Below, piece by piece: positions 25,524 through 33,001 of a stretch of 64,000 bases of DNA. The stretch comes from Fumia sp045645505. Lineage in GTDB: Bacteria; Bacillota; Clostridia; Oscillospirales; Ruminococcaceae. The notes beneath the pieces are model-generated. The model was not told the origin of the DNA. It did not search any database and was given only the letters and a program-made list of their open reading frames with translations. The stretch spans positions 1 to 64,000 of the forward strand of contig JAZRIW010000002.1 in assembly GCA_045645505.1 (NCBI GenBank), in the 5' to 3' direction. Positions within the stretch are counted from its first letter, which is position 1. The number at the start of each line of letters is the position of its first letter. Both the position numbers and the translations under genes were made by a program.

Positions 25524-25552
25524 AACAAAAGAAATTAAAGTTTCATACAATA
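25524..25552 (+). promoter_or_regulatory. SigK-like (or SigA) promoter of the 77-aa gene
   Basis: AACA (25524-25527), 16-nt spacer and CATACAATA (25544-25552) fit the SigK consensus mACm-N16-CATAnnnTA without mismatch. The same bases also hold TTAACA-18-TACAAT, so a SigA reading is possible. Confidence 0.5.
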
Positions 25553-25585
25553 TTAATAGTTATTCGGAAAGGAGTAAAGATAGAT

Positions 25586-25819
25586 ATGTCAGAAGAAATA
25601 ACAACATGTAATTGTTTTGCCGGCTCCAGAAACAGGTGCATTTTGCCATTGGAAAGATATTCAAAAGGGTATAGAATGTGCTGTGATTCGAATGGCTGCA
25701 AATGTTATCATAATAACTTAAGAAATCCATTCTGGCCTGAATTTGCACATCCGAGATGGCTTTCTTGTAGCGATCTGTATAGAGATAATTGCGTTGAAAG
25801 TTGTGAGGAAAGTTGTTAG
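25586..25819 (+). CDS. Cys-rich 77-aa protein, unknown, sporulation-linked by context
   Basis: A 77-residue hydrophilic protein with 13 cysteines in scattered pairs (CNC, CC, CKC, ESCEESC), several Trp/Tyr and no membrane segment. It does not match a family I recognise. The ribosome binding site AAAGGAG lies upstream of the ATG at 25586. It is divergent from spoIIGA, with the two promoters in the 146-nt gap, and its promoter fits SigK. A spore coat or late mother-cell role is a reasonable guess; a metal-binding protein is another. Confidence 0.65.
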   Translation: MSEEITTCNCFAGSRNRCILPLERYSKGYRMCCDSNGCKCYHNNLRNPFWPEFAHPRWLSCSDLYRDNCVESCEESC

Positions 25820-25820
25820 A

Positions 25821-25859
25821 AAAAGACCTGCTAAAGCAAAAGCTTTAGCAGGCCTTTTT
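25821..25859. terminator. Bidirectional terminator
   Basis: CCTGCTAAAGC (25827-25837) pairs perfectly with GCTTTAGCAGG (25842-25852), extended by AAAAG and CTTTT with one mismatch. It serves the rightward Cys-rich gene and overlaps the 3' end of the leftward DUF2344 gene. Confidence 0.9.
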
Positions 25860-26553
25860 AAATGAATTCCGAGTTGTCGGTACATAAAATTTTTAATCTT
25901 TTTATACTATGATAATCAAAATCTGCTTTCAGGGAATTTGCAAAAGTATCTGTTAAAAGGGTAGGATTAATATTAAGCTTAGTTCCCGCAGGAAGAGTAA
26001 TAATAAGTTTAACTGCATTTTTGAAAGAAATATCATAGTTAAAAATAAATGGTTTTAAATCAATGATTTTAGGACCTTTTTTGGTGCGTTTTTCAGTTTC
26101 TATCGTATCTTTATTAAAAAATTCTGAAAGTTTTTCTGAAAGCAAAGGGGAAGGGATCTCTTTACAGGAAAAATCAAGTTCATATTCAGCACATTCAATA
26201 TCATTTGCTTTGTGTAATGGAGTATCAACTGCTTTTATTACAATTCCTTCAGGCATAGCATTGTTGAGGCGTTCTTTTACCTCTTCAAAATCCATATCTT
26301 TGTTTAGCCTGAAATCAAAGCTTTCGGTAATGCCTTCGTAGCCTAATGCTATCGGAAGTGCAAAATTCAGATAGATATGGGGATTAAATCCCTGGGTGTA
26401 CCAGATAGGGAGCTTGGCACGTTGAAAAGCACGTTGAATGGTACGATATAAGTCTAAGTGTGAGATGTATTTAGCTCGATCTGATTTAGAGTAAAAAGCC
26501 CTGACATCATAGACAGGCACACCTTCTATAACGGTTATTTTTTTATTATCCAA
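25858..26553 (-). CDS. DUF2344 / TIGR03936 family radical-SAM-linked protein
   Basis: A protein of 231 residues if started at TTG 26553, which has a strong GGAGGAGGT 7-8 nt upstream and overlaps the end of the radical SAM gene by 8 nt (TTGGATAA). An upstream start at 26634 would give an 89-nt overlap and no better ribosome site. The body (RAFYSKSDRAKYISHLDLYR, FNPHIYLNFALPIALGYEG) is the DUF2344 domain, always found next to or fused with a TIGR03960 radical SAM protein. The reaction is unknown; the pair probably acts together. Confidence 0.87.
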   Translation of the reverse strand: MDNKKITVIEGVPVYDVRAFYSKSDRAKYISHLDLYRTIQRAFQRAKLPIWYTQGFNPHIYLNFALPIALGYEGITESFDFRLNKDMDFEEVKERLNNAMPEGIVIKAVDTPLHKANDIECAEYELDFSCKEIPSPLLSEKLSEFFNKDTIETEKRTKKGPKIIDLKPFIFNYDISFKNAVKLIITLPAGTKLNINPTLLTDTFANSLKADFDYHSIKRLKILCTDNSEFI

Positions 26554-28390
26554 GGCAGGCACCTCCTCCAATGAGCTTATTGGCACCGCAACCTGAACAA
26601 TTTTCTTTACAGTTTTTTGTGGTTTTGGATTCAAGAGCTTTTTTGTATTCCGATAAAAGGAATTTTTTCAAAACACCGACATCAATATGATCCCAGGGGA
26701 GGATCTCATCTTCATTTCTTACTCGATTTGCATAAAACTCAATGGTGAGCCCTGCATCGGTAATCGCTTTTTTCCATTTATCGAAATCAAAGCATTCATC
26801 CCAGCTATCAAAAGTACAACCCATCTTCCATGCATTATAGATAGCTTTTCCAAGTCTTCGGTCGCCTCGTGCAAGAACTCCTTCTAAAACGGAGGTTTTT
26901 ACATCATGCCAGCTTAAAGAGATTTTTTTAGTGGTTACGCTTTCTCTTAAAAGTTTTTGTTTTTCGAGAATGGTATCAAAATGATCTTGTGCACACCATT
27001 CAAACGGGGTAAAGCATTTGGGAACAAAGGTCGAAACACTGATGGAAACATTTACCGATTTGCCTTTTTTGCGATTTTCAAGTGAGTAATACATATCCAC
27101 AATTTTTTGTCCCAAAACGGTAATGCCTTTTATGTCTTCTTCGGTTTCGGTGGGAAGTCCCAACATAAAATAAAGTTTTACAGAAGTATATCCGCCTTCA
27201 AAAGCAATACGACAAGTGTTTAAAACCTCTTCTTCACTTACATTTTTATTTATAACGTTGCGAAGTCTCTGAGTACCGGCTTCGGGTGCAAAGGTAAGAC
27301 CACTTTTTCTCACACGGCTTATTTTTTTAAGTAGTTCTTCTGAAAAATTATCTACTCTTAACGATGGTAATGAAAGATTAATCTTTTCGTTTTCGGTATA
27401 ATCAATTATTTTGTCAAGCATTTCTTCAACTTGAGGATGGTCTGAGGTTGAAAGTGAGGAAAGTGACATTTCTTCATATCCTGTGGTTTCACAAAGTGAT
27501 TTACCCTGGCTAAAGAGCACATCGGGAGATTTTGCACGAAGCGGACGATAGATAAATCCTGCCTGACAAAATCTGCAACCTCTTATACAACCGCGCATAA
27601 CTTCAAGCACAGCTCTATCGTGAACGGTTTCGGTGTAAGGTACGATAAAAGTTTCGGGATAGAAAGCTTTATCCATATCTTTTACTATACGTTTATTGAT
27701 TTTTTGTGGTGCAGGGGAGGTGGCGTTAACTGAAGTTATTATTCCGTTTTCATCATAGCTTACGTCATAAAGTGAGGGGACATAGATGCCCTCTATCTGT
27801 GAAGCTTCTTTCAAAAACGCTTTTTTATCAAAGCCTTTTTCTTTGTGGATTTTATAAAGGTCAAGCATTTCGAGCATAACCTCTTCACCTTCACCAATCT
27901 GGAAAAGGTCAATGAAATCAGCTAAAGGTTCAGGGTTCATAGCACAAGGACCACCTGCAATGATAAGCGGATCGTCATTTGTGCGTTCTTTGGCAATCGG
28001 ATTTATTTTGCCTAAGTCGAGCATATTTAAAATATTTGTGTAAGAAAGCTCATATTGCAAAGAAAAGCCTATTATATCAAAATCATAAAGGGGATCAAGA
28101 CTTTCAAGTCCGTAAAGCGGAATGTCATTTTCACGCATAAGTTTTTCAAAATCCACCCACGGAGCATATACTCGTTCTGCCCAGTATTCTTCACGTTCAT
28201 TGATCAGAGAATAAAGGATTTTAAGTCCTAAATGAGACATACCTATTTCATAGTTATCAGGGAAACAAAGTGCGATTCTTGTTTTTATTTTATTCTTGTC
28301 TTTAATGATGCTGTGAAGTTCCCCACCGATATAGCGGGCGGGTTTTTGCACTTTCAAAAGAAGTGGCTCCAATTTTTCTTTTAAGGTCAT
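26546..28390 (-). CDS. TIGR03960 family B12-binding-domain radical SAM protein
   Basis: A 614-residue protein. A B12-binding-like domain comes first (about 30-190), then the radical SAM core with the cluster motif CIRGCRFCQAG (about 280) and further conserved stretches to 520; the C terminus has a Cys-rich tail CKENCSGCGA. Such proteins are frequent next to DUF2344 genes in Clostridia and often near ribosomal protein genes; no substrate is established. The frame opens at 28444 inside rarA, but ATG 28390 with AGAAAGGAC upstream is chosen. Confidence 0.9.
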   Translation of the reverse strand: MTLKEKLEPLLLKVQKPARYIGGELHSIIKDKNKIKTRIALCFPDNYEIGMSHLGLKILYSLINEREEYWAERVYAPWVDFEKLMRENDIPLYGLESLDPLYDFDIIGFSLQYELSYTNILNMLDLGKINPIAKERTNDDPLIIAGGPCAMNPEPLADFIDLFQIGEGEEVMLEMLDLYKIHKEKGFDKKAFLKEASQIEGIYVPSLYDVSYDENGIITSVNATSPAPQKINKRIVKDMDKAFYPETFIVPYTETVHDRAVLEVMRGCIRGCRFCQAGFIYRPLRAKSPDVLFSQGKSLCETTGYEEMSLSSLSTSDHPQVEEMLDKIIDYTENEKINLSLPSLRVDNFSEELLKKISRVRKSGLTFAPEAGTQRLRNVINKNVSEEEVLNTCRIAFEGGYTSVKLYFMLGLPTETEEDIKGITVLGQKIVDMYYSLENRKKGKSVNVSISVSTFVPKCFTPFEWCAQDHFDTILEKQKLLRESVTTKKISLSWHDVKTSVLEGVLARGDRRLGKAIYNAWKMGCTFDSWDECFDFDKWKKAITDAGLTIEFYANRVRNEDEILPWDHIDVGVLKKFLLSEYKKALESKTTKNCKENCSGCGANKLIGGGACLG

Positions 28391-28406
28391 GAGAAAGTCC
28401 TTTCTG

Positions 28407-29675
28407 TTAATTTCCTTTGATTTTTTTCCAGTATTCTGCGGCAATCTGTTCTATTTTATTATCGCCCGGAGTATAGTAAATTTTATCTTTTAAATTATCG
28501 GGCAGATATTGCTGAGCCACCCAATTGTTTTCATAATCGTGAGGATATTTGTAATATTGTCCTTTTTTATGGGCATCTTCACCATCAAAGTGTTTATTTT
28601 GAAGAGAACGGGGAACAGGTCCCGAATTACCTGATTTAAGATCAGCGATAGCTGCATTTATAGCGTCGTGGGCGGTATTGGATTTTGGAGAAGTTGCTAC
28701 CAGTATAACAGCATCAGCTAAGGGAAGTCTTGCTTCAGGCAAACCCACTTGTAAAGCAGTATCAACTGCCGCTTTTACAATAGGAATAATCATGGGATAT
28801 GCAAGGCCTACATCTTCACTTGCACATACTAAAAGTCTGCGACAGGCACTCGTTAAATCTCCTGCTTCTAAAAGCCTTGCAAGGTAGTGTATGGCGGCAT
28901 CAGGATCAGAGCCACGCATGGATTTTTGAAAAGCCGATAATATATCGTAATGTTCATCGCCTTCTCTGTCATATTTCATAGAGCTTTTTTGTGATAATTC
29001 TTTAGTGAGATTTAAAGAAACAAATCTCAAGTTATCATCTTTTTTATCAGCTGAAATTGACAAAAGTTCCACAGTGTTTAATGCTTTTCTTACATCTCCA
29101 CCGCAACTTTTTGCAATGTGATTAGTAACTCCGTCTTCAATATCAATTTTAATTTCAAGCTCGTCTGAAAGAATATTAAAAGCTCTCAAAACTGCTTTTT
29201 CCACCTCATCCGGGGGGACGGGTTTGAATTCAAAAACAGTTGAACGACTTAAAATTGCATTATAAATATAAAAATAAGGGTTTTCGGTAGTTGATGCAAT
29301 AAGAGTAATACGTCCGTCTTCGATATATTCCAAAAGGGACTGTTGTTGCTTTTTATTAAGGTATTGGATTTCGTCTAAATACAGGAGAATACCATTATAA
29401 CCTACTATGGTGTCAAGTTCTTCTACAATTGCTTTTATATCGGAAATCGAGGCACTTGTGCCATTTAACTTATGCAGGCGTTTGTTGGTTTGAGAAGCTA
29501 TTATCTGTGCGACGGTGGTTTTCCCTACTCCTGAAGGGCCATAGAAAATGAGATTGGGAATATTTTTACTTTCTATAATACGGCGAAGTCCCGCATTTTC
29601 ACTCAGAATATGTTTTTGTCCTACTACTTCGTCAAGACTGTGAGGACGAAGTCTGTTTGCTAAAGGTGACGACAT
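28407..29675 (-). CDS. rarA: Replication-associated recombination protein RarA (MgsA)
   Basis: A 422-residue clamp-loader-like AAA+ ATPase that acts at stalled replication forks. Walker A is GPSGVGKTT (about 46-54), Walker B LYLDEIQ (about 96-102), the sensor region SATTENP follows as STTENPYF, and the C-terminal tetramerisation domain (MgsA_C) covers about 255-415. The ribosome binding site is GGGAGG. It is the first gene of the rarA-radical SAM-DUF2344 run on this strand. Confidence 0.95.
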   Translation of the reverse strand: MSSPLANRLRPHSLDEVVGQKHILSENAGLRRIIESKNIPNLIFYGPSGVGKTTVAQIIASQTNKRLHKLNGTSASISDIKAIVEELDTIVGYNGILLYLDEIQYLNKKQQQSLLEYIEDGRITLIASTTENPYFYIYNAILSRSTVFEFKPVPPDEVEKAVLRAFNILSDELEIKIDIEDGVTNHIAKSCGGDVRKALNTVELLSISADKKDDNLRFVSLNLTKELSQKSSMKYDREGDEHYDILSAFQKSMRGSDPDAAIHYLARLLEAGDLTSACRRLLVCASEDVGLAYPMIIPIVKAAVDTALQVGLPEARLPLADAVILVATSPKSNTAHDAINAAIADLKSGNSGPVPRSLQNKHFDGEDAHKKGQYYKYPHDYENNWVAQQYLPDNLKDKIYYTPGDNKIEQIAAEYWKKIKGN

Positions 29676-29710
29676 AAAATCCTCCCTTTTGATAAAATTA
29701 AGATAACTTT

Positions 29711-29739
29711 ATTTTAACTTAAAAAAGCATAAAAGTAAA
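29711..29739 (-). promoter_or_regulatory. SigA promoter of rarA
   Basis: On the minus strand TTTACT (29739-29734), 17-nt spacer and TAAAAT (29716-29711), 35 nt before the rarA start. Confidence 0.5.
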
Positions 29740-29775
29740 GTTAAAGAAAAAATGATTTGCGTAAAATTTTCAAAA

Positions 29776-29804
29776 CACAATTTATAATGTTTTGTCATAT
29801 ATTA
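29776..29804 (+). promoter_or_regulatory. SigK-like promoter of the 127-aa membrane protein gene
   Basis: CACA (29776-29779), 16-nt spacer and CATATATTA (29796-29804) fit mACm-N16-CATAnnnTA exactly. A perfect TATAAT (29783-29788) is also present, but without a convincing -35 at 17 nt. Confidence 0.45.
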
Positions 29805-29824
29805 GCAGTAAAGGAGGTGAATTT

Positions 29825-30208
29825 GTGAATTGTAAATTTGAATGTGCGTATTTATCAATAATTATCGGTATAATTTCAGGTGTTATTCTTGGTGTGCTTT
29901 ATTCACTTGGGTTTGTATCTACCGGTATTATTTTCTGGGTATATCTTGCAATTGGTGTATCAGGCGTATTGCTTTCACCAATATATGCTTCAAAAGGCAG
30001 TTGCCAGGGACTTGATAAATGTTTTTGCAATTATCGTAAAATTTTACTGACAGCTGCATCAGGAACAATAATTACAGCGGCAGCAGGGCTTATTGTTTCT
30101 GCCCTTACTTCTACTATAGCAACAGCTGTAGTTTTAGGGCTTGCCACTTTTTTTACTGTGATGTTTATTGTTTCAGTTATATGTTTAGCAAGTTGTTTAT
30201 GTAATTGA
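29825..30208 (+). CDS. Small four-helix membrane protein with Cys motifs, unknown
   Basis: A 127-residue integral membrane protein with four hydrophobic helices (about 8-28, 32-52, 70-95, 100-122) and Cys residues at the N terminus (NCKFEC), in the central loop (SCQGLDKCFC) and at the C terminus (CLASCLCN). The start is GTG 29825 with a perfect AAGGAGGTGA upstream; the frame is open to 29792 but without support. No family is recognised. The promoter element resembles that of the two Cys-rich genes near sigE, so a sporulation role is possible. Confidence 0.72.
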   Translation: MNCKFECAYLSIIIGIISGVILGVLYSLGFVSTGIIFWVYLAIGVSGVLLSPIYASKGSCQGLDKCFCNYRKILLTAASGTIITAAAGLIVSALTSTIATAVVLGLATFFTVMFIVSVICLASCLCN

Positions 30209-30209
30209 T

Positions 30210-30250
30210 AAAAAGGTTGTAGCTATTGCTGCAACCTTTTGCTTTATTTT
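30210..30250. terminator. Terminator between converging genes
   Basis: AAAAGGTTGTAGC (30211-30223) pairs with GCTGCAACCTTTT (30228-30240) around TATT, with one wobble, and is followed by a T-rich tract. Confidence 0.85.
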
Positions 30251-30282
30251 GTGATAAGGACAAGTATATAAAATTTAAAAAA

Positions 30283-31146
30283 TTATGAGATTTTAATGTT
30301 TCTGAATTTCTTATATTCTTTTGGTGTTATCCCGGTGTGAAATCTGAAAGCACGATTGAAATTTGCGGTGTTGTTAAATCCGCAGGAAAGCGCTATATCA
30401 AGTATTTTTTCGTCATTTGAAAAAATAATTAGTTTTTTACTTTTTTCTATACGTTTAGCAGTAATGTAGTCCCATAATTTTACATTAAAGCAGTCTTTGA
30501 ACAGCTTTGAAAAATAATTTGGTGTGACTCCACTCTTTGAAGCAATTTCTTCTAACGTAATATCTTTGTCAAAATTTTCGTCTATGTACTCTACACCTTT
30601 AATTATTTTAGAAAGGATATTCTGAGGGAAATTTTCATCCGGAAGATAATAGGAGTGATTTCTTAAAAGGTCAATAAATATAAGCCCCAATGTCAGGCTG
30701 ATTGCTTGGATATACCCATTTTCCTTGTTTGAAAGTTCATTTTTTATTATTGAAAGGTTTTTAAAAATAAAGTCTGATTTTTCAGCGGAAATTTTGGAGG
30801 GGAAATTTTTTGAATGGTTAAAAAATATATTTGGGTATTCAGAATCGAGTAAGGAATTTTCAATTAAAAACATTTTATTGAAATGAAGATTTAAGAGATT
30901 GAGCCCTTCATTCCCGATTTTGGTTATACAATGAGGCTCGTTACTGGAAAAAACAAAAATATCTCCTTTTTTCATTATTTTGTCTCCGCTTGTGGTGTGA
31001 TATATTCCACTTCCGTCAAGCACAGCTGTAAACTCAAAATTGATATGTCTGTGGTCTCTCAGCATCTTCATTTCAGGGCCTACTTTTATTTCCCACATTT
31101 TAAGATAAAGATTTTCCAAAGAAATTTCTCCAATATCAGTAATCAC
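30283..31146 (-). CDS. AraC-family regulator with cupin sensor domain
   Basis: A 287-residue regulator. An N-terminal cupin-like sugar-binding domain (about 15-150, with DHRHINFEFTAVLDG and FSSNEPHCI) precedes a double helix-turn-helix (about 185-282, TLEEIASKSGVTPNYFSKLFK and the AraC signature GFNNTANFNRAFRFHTGITP). GTG 31146 is preferred because AGGTGA lies just upstream; a TTG start at 31179 has no ribosome site. It is divergent from eda-kdgK and most likely activates that operon in response to a sugar acid or oligosaccharide. Confidence 0.9.
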   Translation of the reverse strand: MITDIGEISLENLYLKMWEIKVGPEMKMLRDHRHINFEFTAVLDGSGIYHTTSGDKIMKKGDIFVFSSNEPHCITKIGNEGLNLLNLHFNKMFLIENSLLDSEYPNIFFNHSKNFPSKISAEKSDFIFKNLSIIKNELSNKENGYIQAISLTLGLIFIDLLRNHSYYLPDENFPQNILSKIIKGVEYIDENFDKDITLEEIASKSGVTPNYFSKLFKDCFNVKLWDYITAKRIEKSKKLIIFSNDEKILDIALSCGFNNTANFNRAFRFHTGITPKEYKKFRNIKIS

Positions 31147-31202
31147 GAATTCACCTGCTTTTTGTAATATATTTTGCAAAATTTATAATATATTTGAGGA
31201 AT

Positions 31203-31230
31203 TTTAACTTTTATAATTCTATACTATAAT
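31203..31230 (+). promoter_or_regulatory. Promoter of eda-kdgK
   Basis: A perfect TATAAT (31225-31230) with a poor TTTAAC (31203-31208) 16 nt upstream. A weak -35 fits an activator-dependent promoter under the divergent AraC protein. The leader to 31303 shows no recognised structure. Confidence 0.5.
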
Positions 31231-31303
31231 TGTAATCTACAGTAATTGCTTTGTCAAATTATTTGTAGGAAATTTTGTATTTTATTTTTAAGGGGAGTTT
31301 TAT

Positions 31304-31942
31304 ATGGAAAAGCTTATTGAACTTATAAGCCGTGAGGCTGTTATTCCGGTAATTAAAATTGACAATGCATCAGATGCATTGCCACTTGCAGAGGCTTTGA
31401 AAAAGGGAGGAATTTGTGCGGCAGAAATAACTTTCCGTACAGATGCGGCAGAAGAGTCTATTCGTCTTATAGCAGAAAATTATCCTGATTTTCTGATTGC
31501 TGCAGGTACAGTTTTATTACCTGAGCAGGCTGATAAAGCAATGAATGCAGGTGCTTCATTCATAGTAAGCCCCGGACTTAATCCGAAAGTGGTTTTACAT
31601 TGTAAAGAAAAAGGCTACCCGATAATCCCCGGTGTATGTACTCCTACAGAGATTGAGGCAGCTATGGATTTAGGCCTCAGTTATCTTAAATTTTTCCCTG
31701 CTGAAGCAGCAGGCGGTGTTAAAATGATAAAAGCTATGTCGGCACCATATACAAAAATCAAATTTATGCCTACAGGTGGAATTAATGCAAAAAATTTAGC
31801 TGAATATTTAAGCTGTAAAGCGGTATTTGCCTGTGGCGGAAGTTGGATGGTGCCGGGCGATAAAATAAATGACGGGAAATTTGACGAAATCGCAGAACTC
31901 ACACGTGAGGCTGTAGAACTTATAAAGGAGATTAAAAGATGA
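31304..31942 (+). CDS. eda: KDPG/KHG aldolase
   Basis: A 212-residue TIM-barrel class I aldolase that cleaves 2-keto-3-deoxy-6-phosphogluconate to pyruvate and glyceraldehyde 3-phosphate, and 4-hydroxy-2-oxoglutarate. E43-region EITFRT, the AAGTVL strand, IVSPG, IPGVCTPTE and the Schiff-base Lys in YLKFFPAE are all visible. The ribosome binding site is AAGGGGAG. The stop overlaps the kdgK start by 4 nt (ATGA), so the two are translationally coupled. Confidence 0.96.
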   Translation: MEKLIELISREAVIPVIKIDNASDALPLAEALKKGGICAAEITFRTDAAEESIRLIAENYPDFLIAAGTVLLPEQADKAMNAGASFIVSPGLNPKVVLHCKEKGYPIIPGVCTPTEIEAAMDLGLSYLKFFPAEAAGGVKMIKAMSAPYTKIKFMPTGGINAKNLAEYLSCKAVFACGGSWMVPGDKINDGKFDEIAELTREAVELIKEIKR

Positions 31943-32961
31943 GTAAGGTAGTAACTTTTGGCGAGCTTATGTTAAGACTCGCACCTAACGGATATTATCG
32001 TTTTTTCCAGAATGACCAGATGCAGGCTACTTTTGGTGGCGGAGAGGCAAATGTTGCTGTTTCTCTTGCAAACTATGGGATTGACAGCAGATATGTAACA
32101 AAACTCCCCGAACATGCTATAGGGCAGGCGGCAGTTGACTCTTTGCGTTATTTTGGAGTTGATACCTCCAAAATTGTAAGAGGCGGTGAACGCGTCGGAA
32201 TTTATTTCCTTGAAAAAGGTGCTTCACAAAGAGGAAGTGTCTGCATTTATGACAGAGCATATTCTGCGATTCAGATGGCTTCACCTGATGATTTTGATTG
32301 GGATAATATATTTGATGGCGCCGATTGGTTTCATTTTACGGGAATTACTCCTGCATTGGGTGAAAACCTTGTCAAGATTTGTAAGGAAGCTTGTATTGCG
32401 GCTAAGAAAAAAGGTGTTAAAATTTCCTGCGACTTAAATTACAGAGGAAAACTCTGGACCAGAGAAGAAGCAAGAAAAGCTATGACTGAGCTTTGCCAGT
32501 ATGTTGATGTATGTATTTCAAACGAGGAAGATGCAAAAGACGTTTTCGGTATTGAGGCAGAGGGTAGCGACATCTATGGTGGTAAACTTAACCATGAAGG
32601 TTATAAGAGCGTTGCAAAACAGCTTGCGGATAAATTTAATTTTGAGAAGGTTGCTATTACACTTCGCACTTCTATTTCAGCAAGTGATAACGACTGGGCA
32701 GGTATGCTTTATGATGGGGAAGACTATTATTTTTCTAAATCTTATCATCTGCATATTGTTGACCGTGTAGGTGGAGGAGATTCTTTCGGAGGCGGACTTA
32801 TTTATTCATTACTTACAGGTAAATCCTCAAAAGACGCTATTGAATTTGCAGTAGCTGCTTCAGCACTTAAACATTCAGTTGAGGGCGATTACAACAGAGT
32901 TTCAGTAAAAGAAGTAGAAAAATTAGCAGGCGGCGACGCCTCAGGCCGGGTACAGAGATAA
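31939..32961 (+). CDS. kdgK: 2-keto-3-deoxygluconate kinase (PfkB family)
   Basis: A 340-residue sugar kinase of the PfkB/ribokinase family. The N-terminal GGGEANVAVSLANYG signature and the C-terminal anion-hole/catalytic motif VGGGDSFGGG are present. Coupling to eda strongly suggests phosphorylation of 2-keto-3-deoxygluconate, the central intermediate of galacturonate and glucuronate breakdown. The family alone does not fix the substrate. No uronate isomerase or dehydratase gene lies in the window. Confidence 0.92.
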   Translation: MSKVVTFGELMLRLAPNGYYRFFQNDQMQATFGGGEANVAVSLANYGIDSRYVTKLPEHAIGQAAVDSLRYFGVDTSKIVRGGERVGIYFLEKGASQRGSVCIYDRAYSAIQMASPDDFDWDNIFDGADWFHFTGITPALGENLVKICKEACIAAKKKGVKISCDLNYRGKLWTREEARKAMTELCQYVDVCISNEEDAKDVFGIEAEGSDIYGGKLNHEGYKSVAKQLADKFNFEKVAITLRTSISASDNDWAGMLYDGEDYYFSKSYHLHIVDRVGGGDSFGGGLIYSLLTGKSSKDAIEFAVAASALKHSVEGDYNRVSVKEVEKLAGGDASGRVQR

Positions 32962-32963
32962 AT

Positions 32964-33001
32964 AAAAAGAGCAGACACCATTGTGTCTGCTCTTTTTTTA
33001 T
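32964..33001. terminator. Bidirectional terminator
   Basis: AAAAAGAGCAGACAC (32964-32978) pairs perfectly with GTGTCTGCTCTTTTT (32983-32997) around CATT, shared by kdgK and the leftward BCCT gene. Confidence 0.93.
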
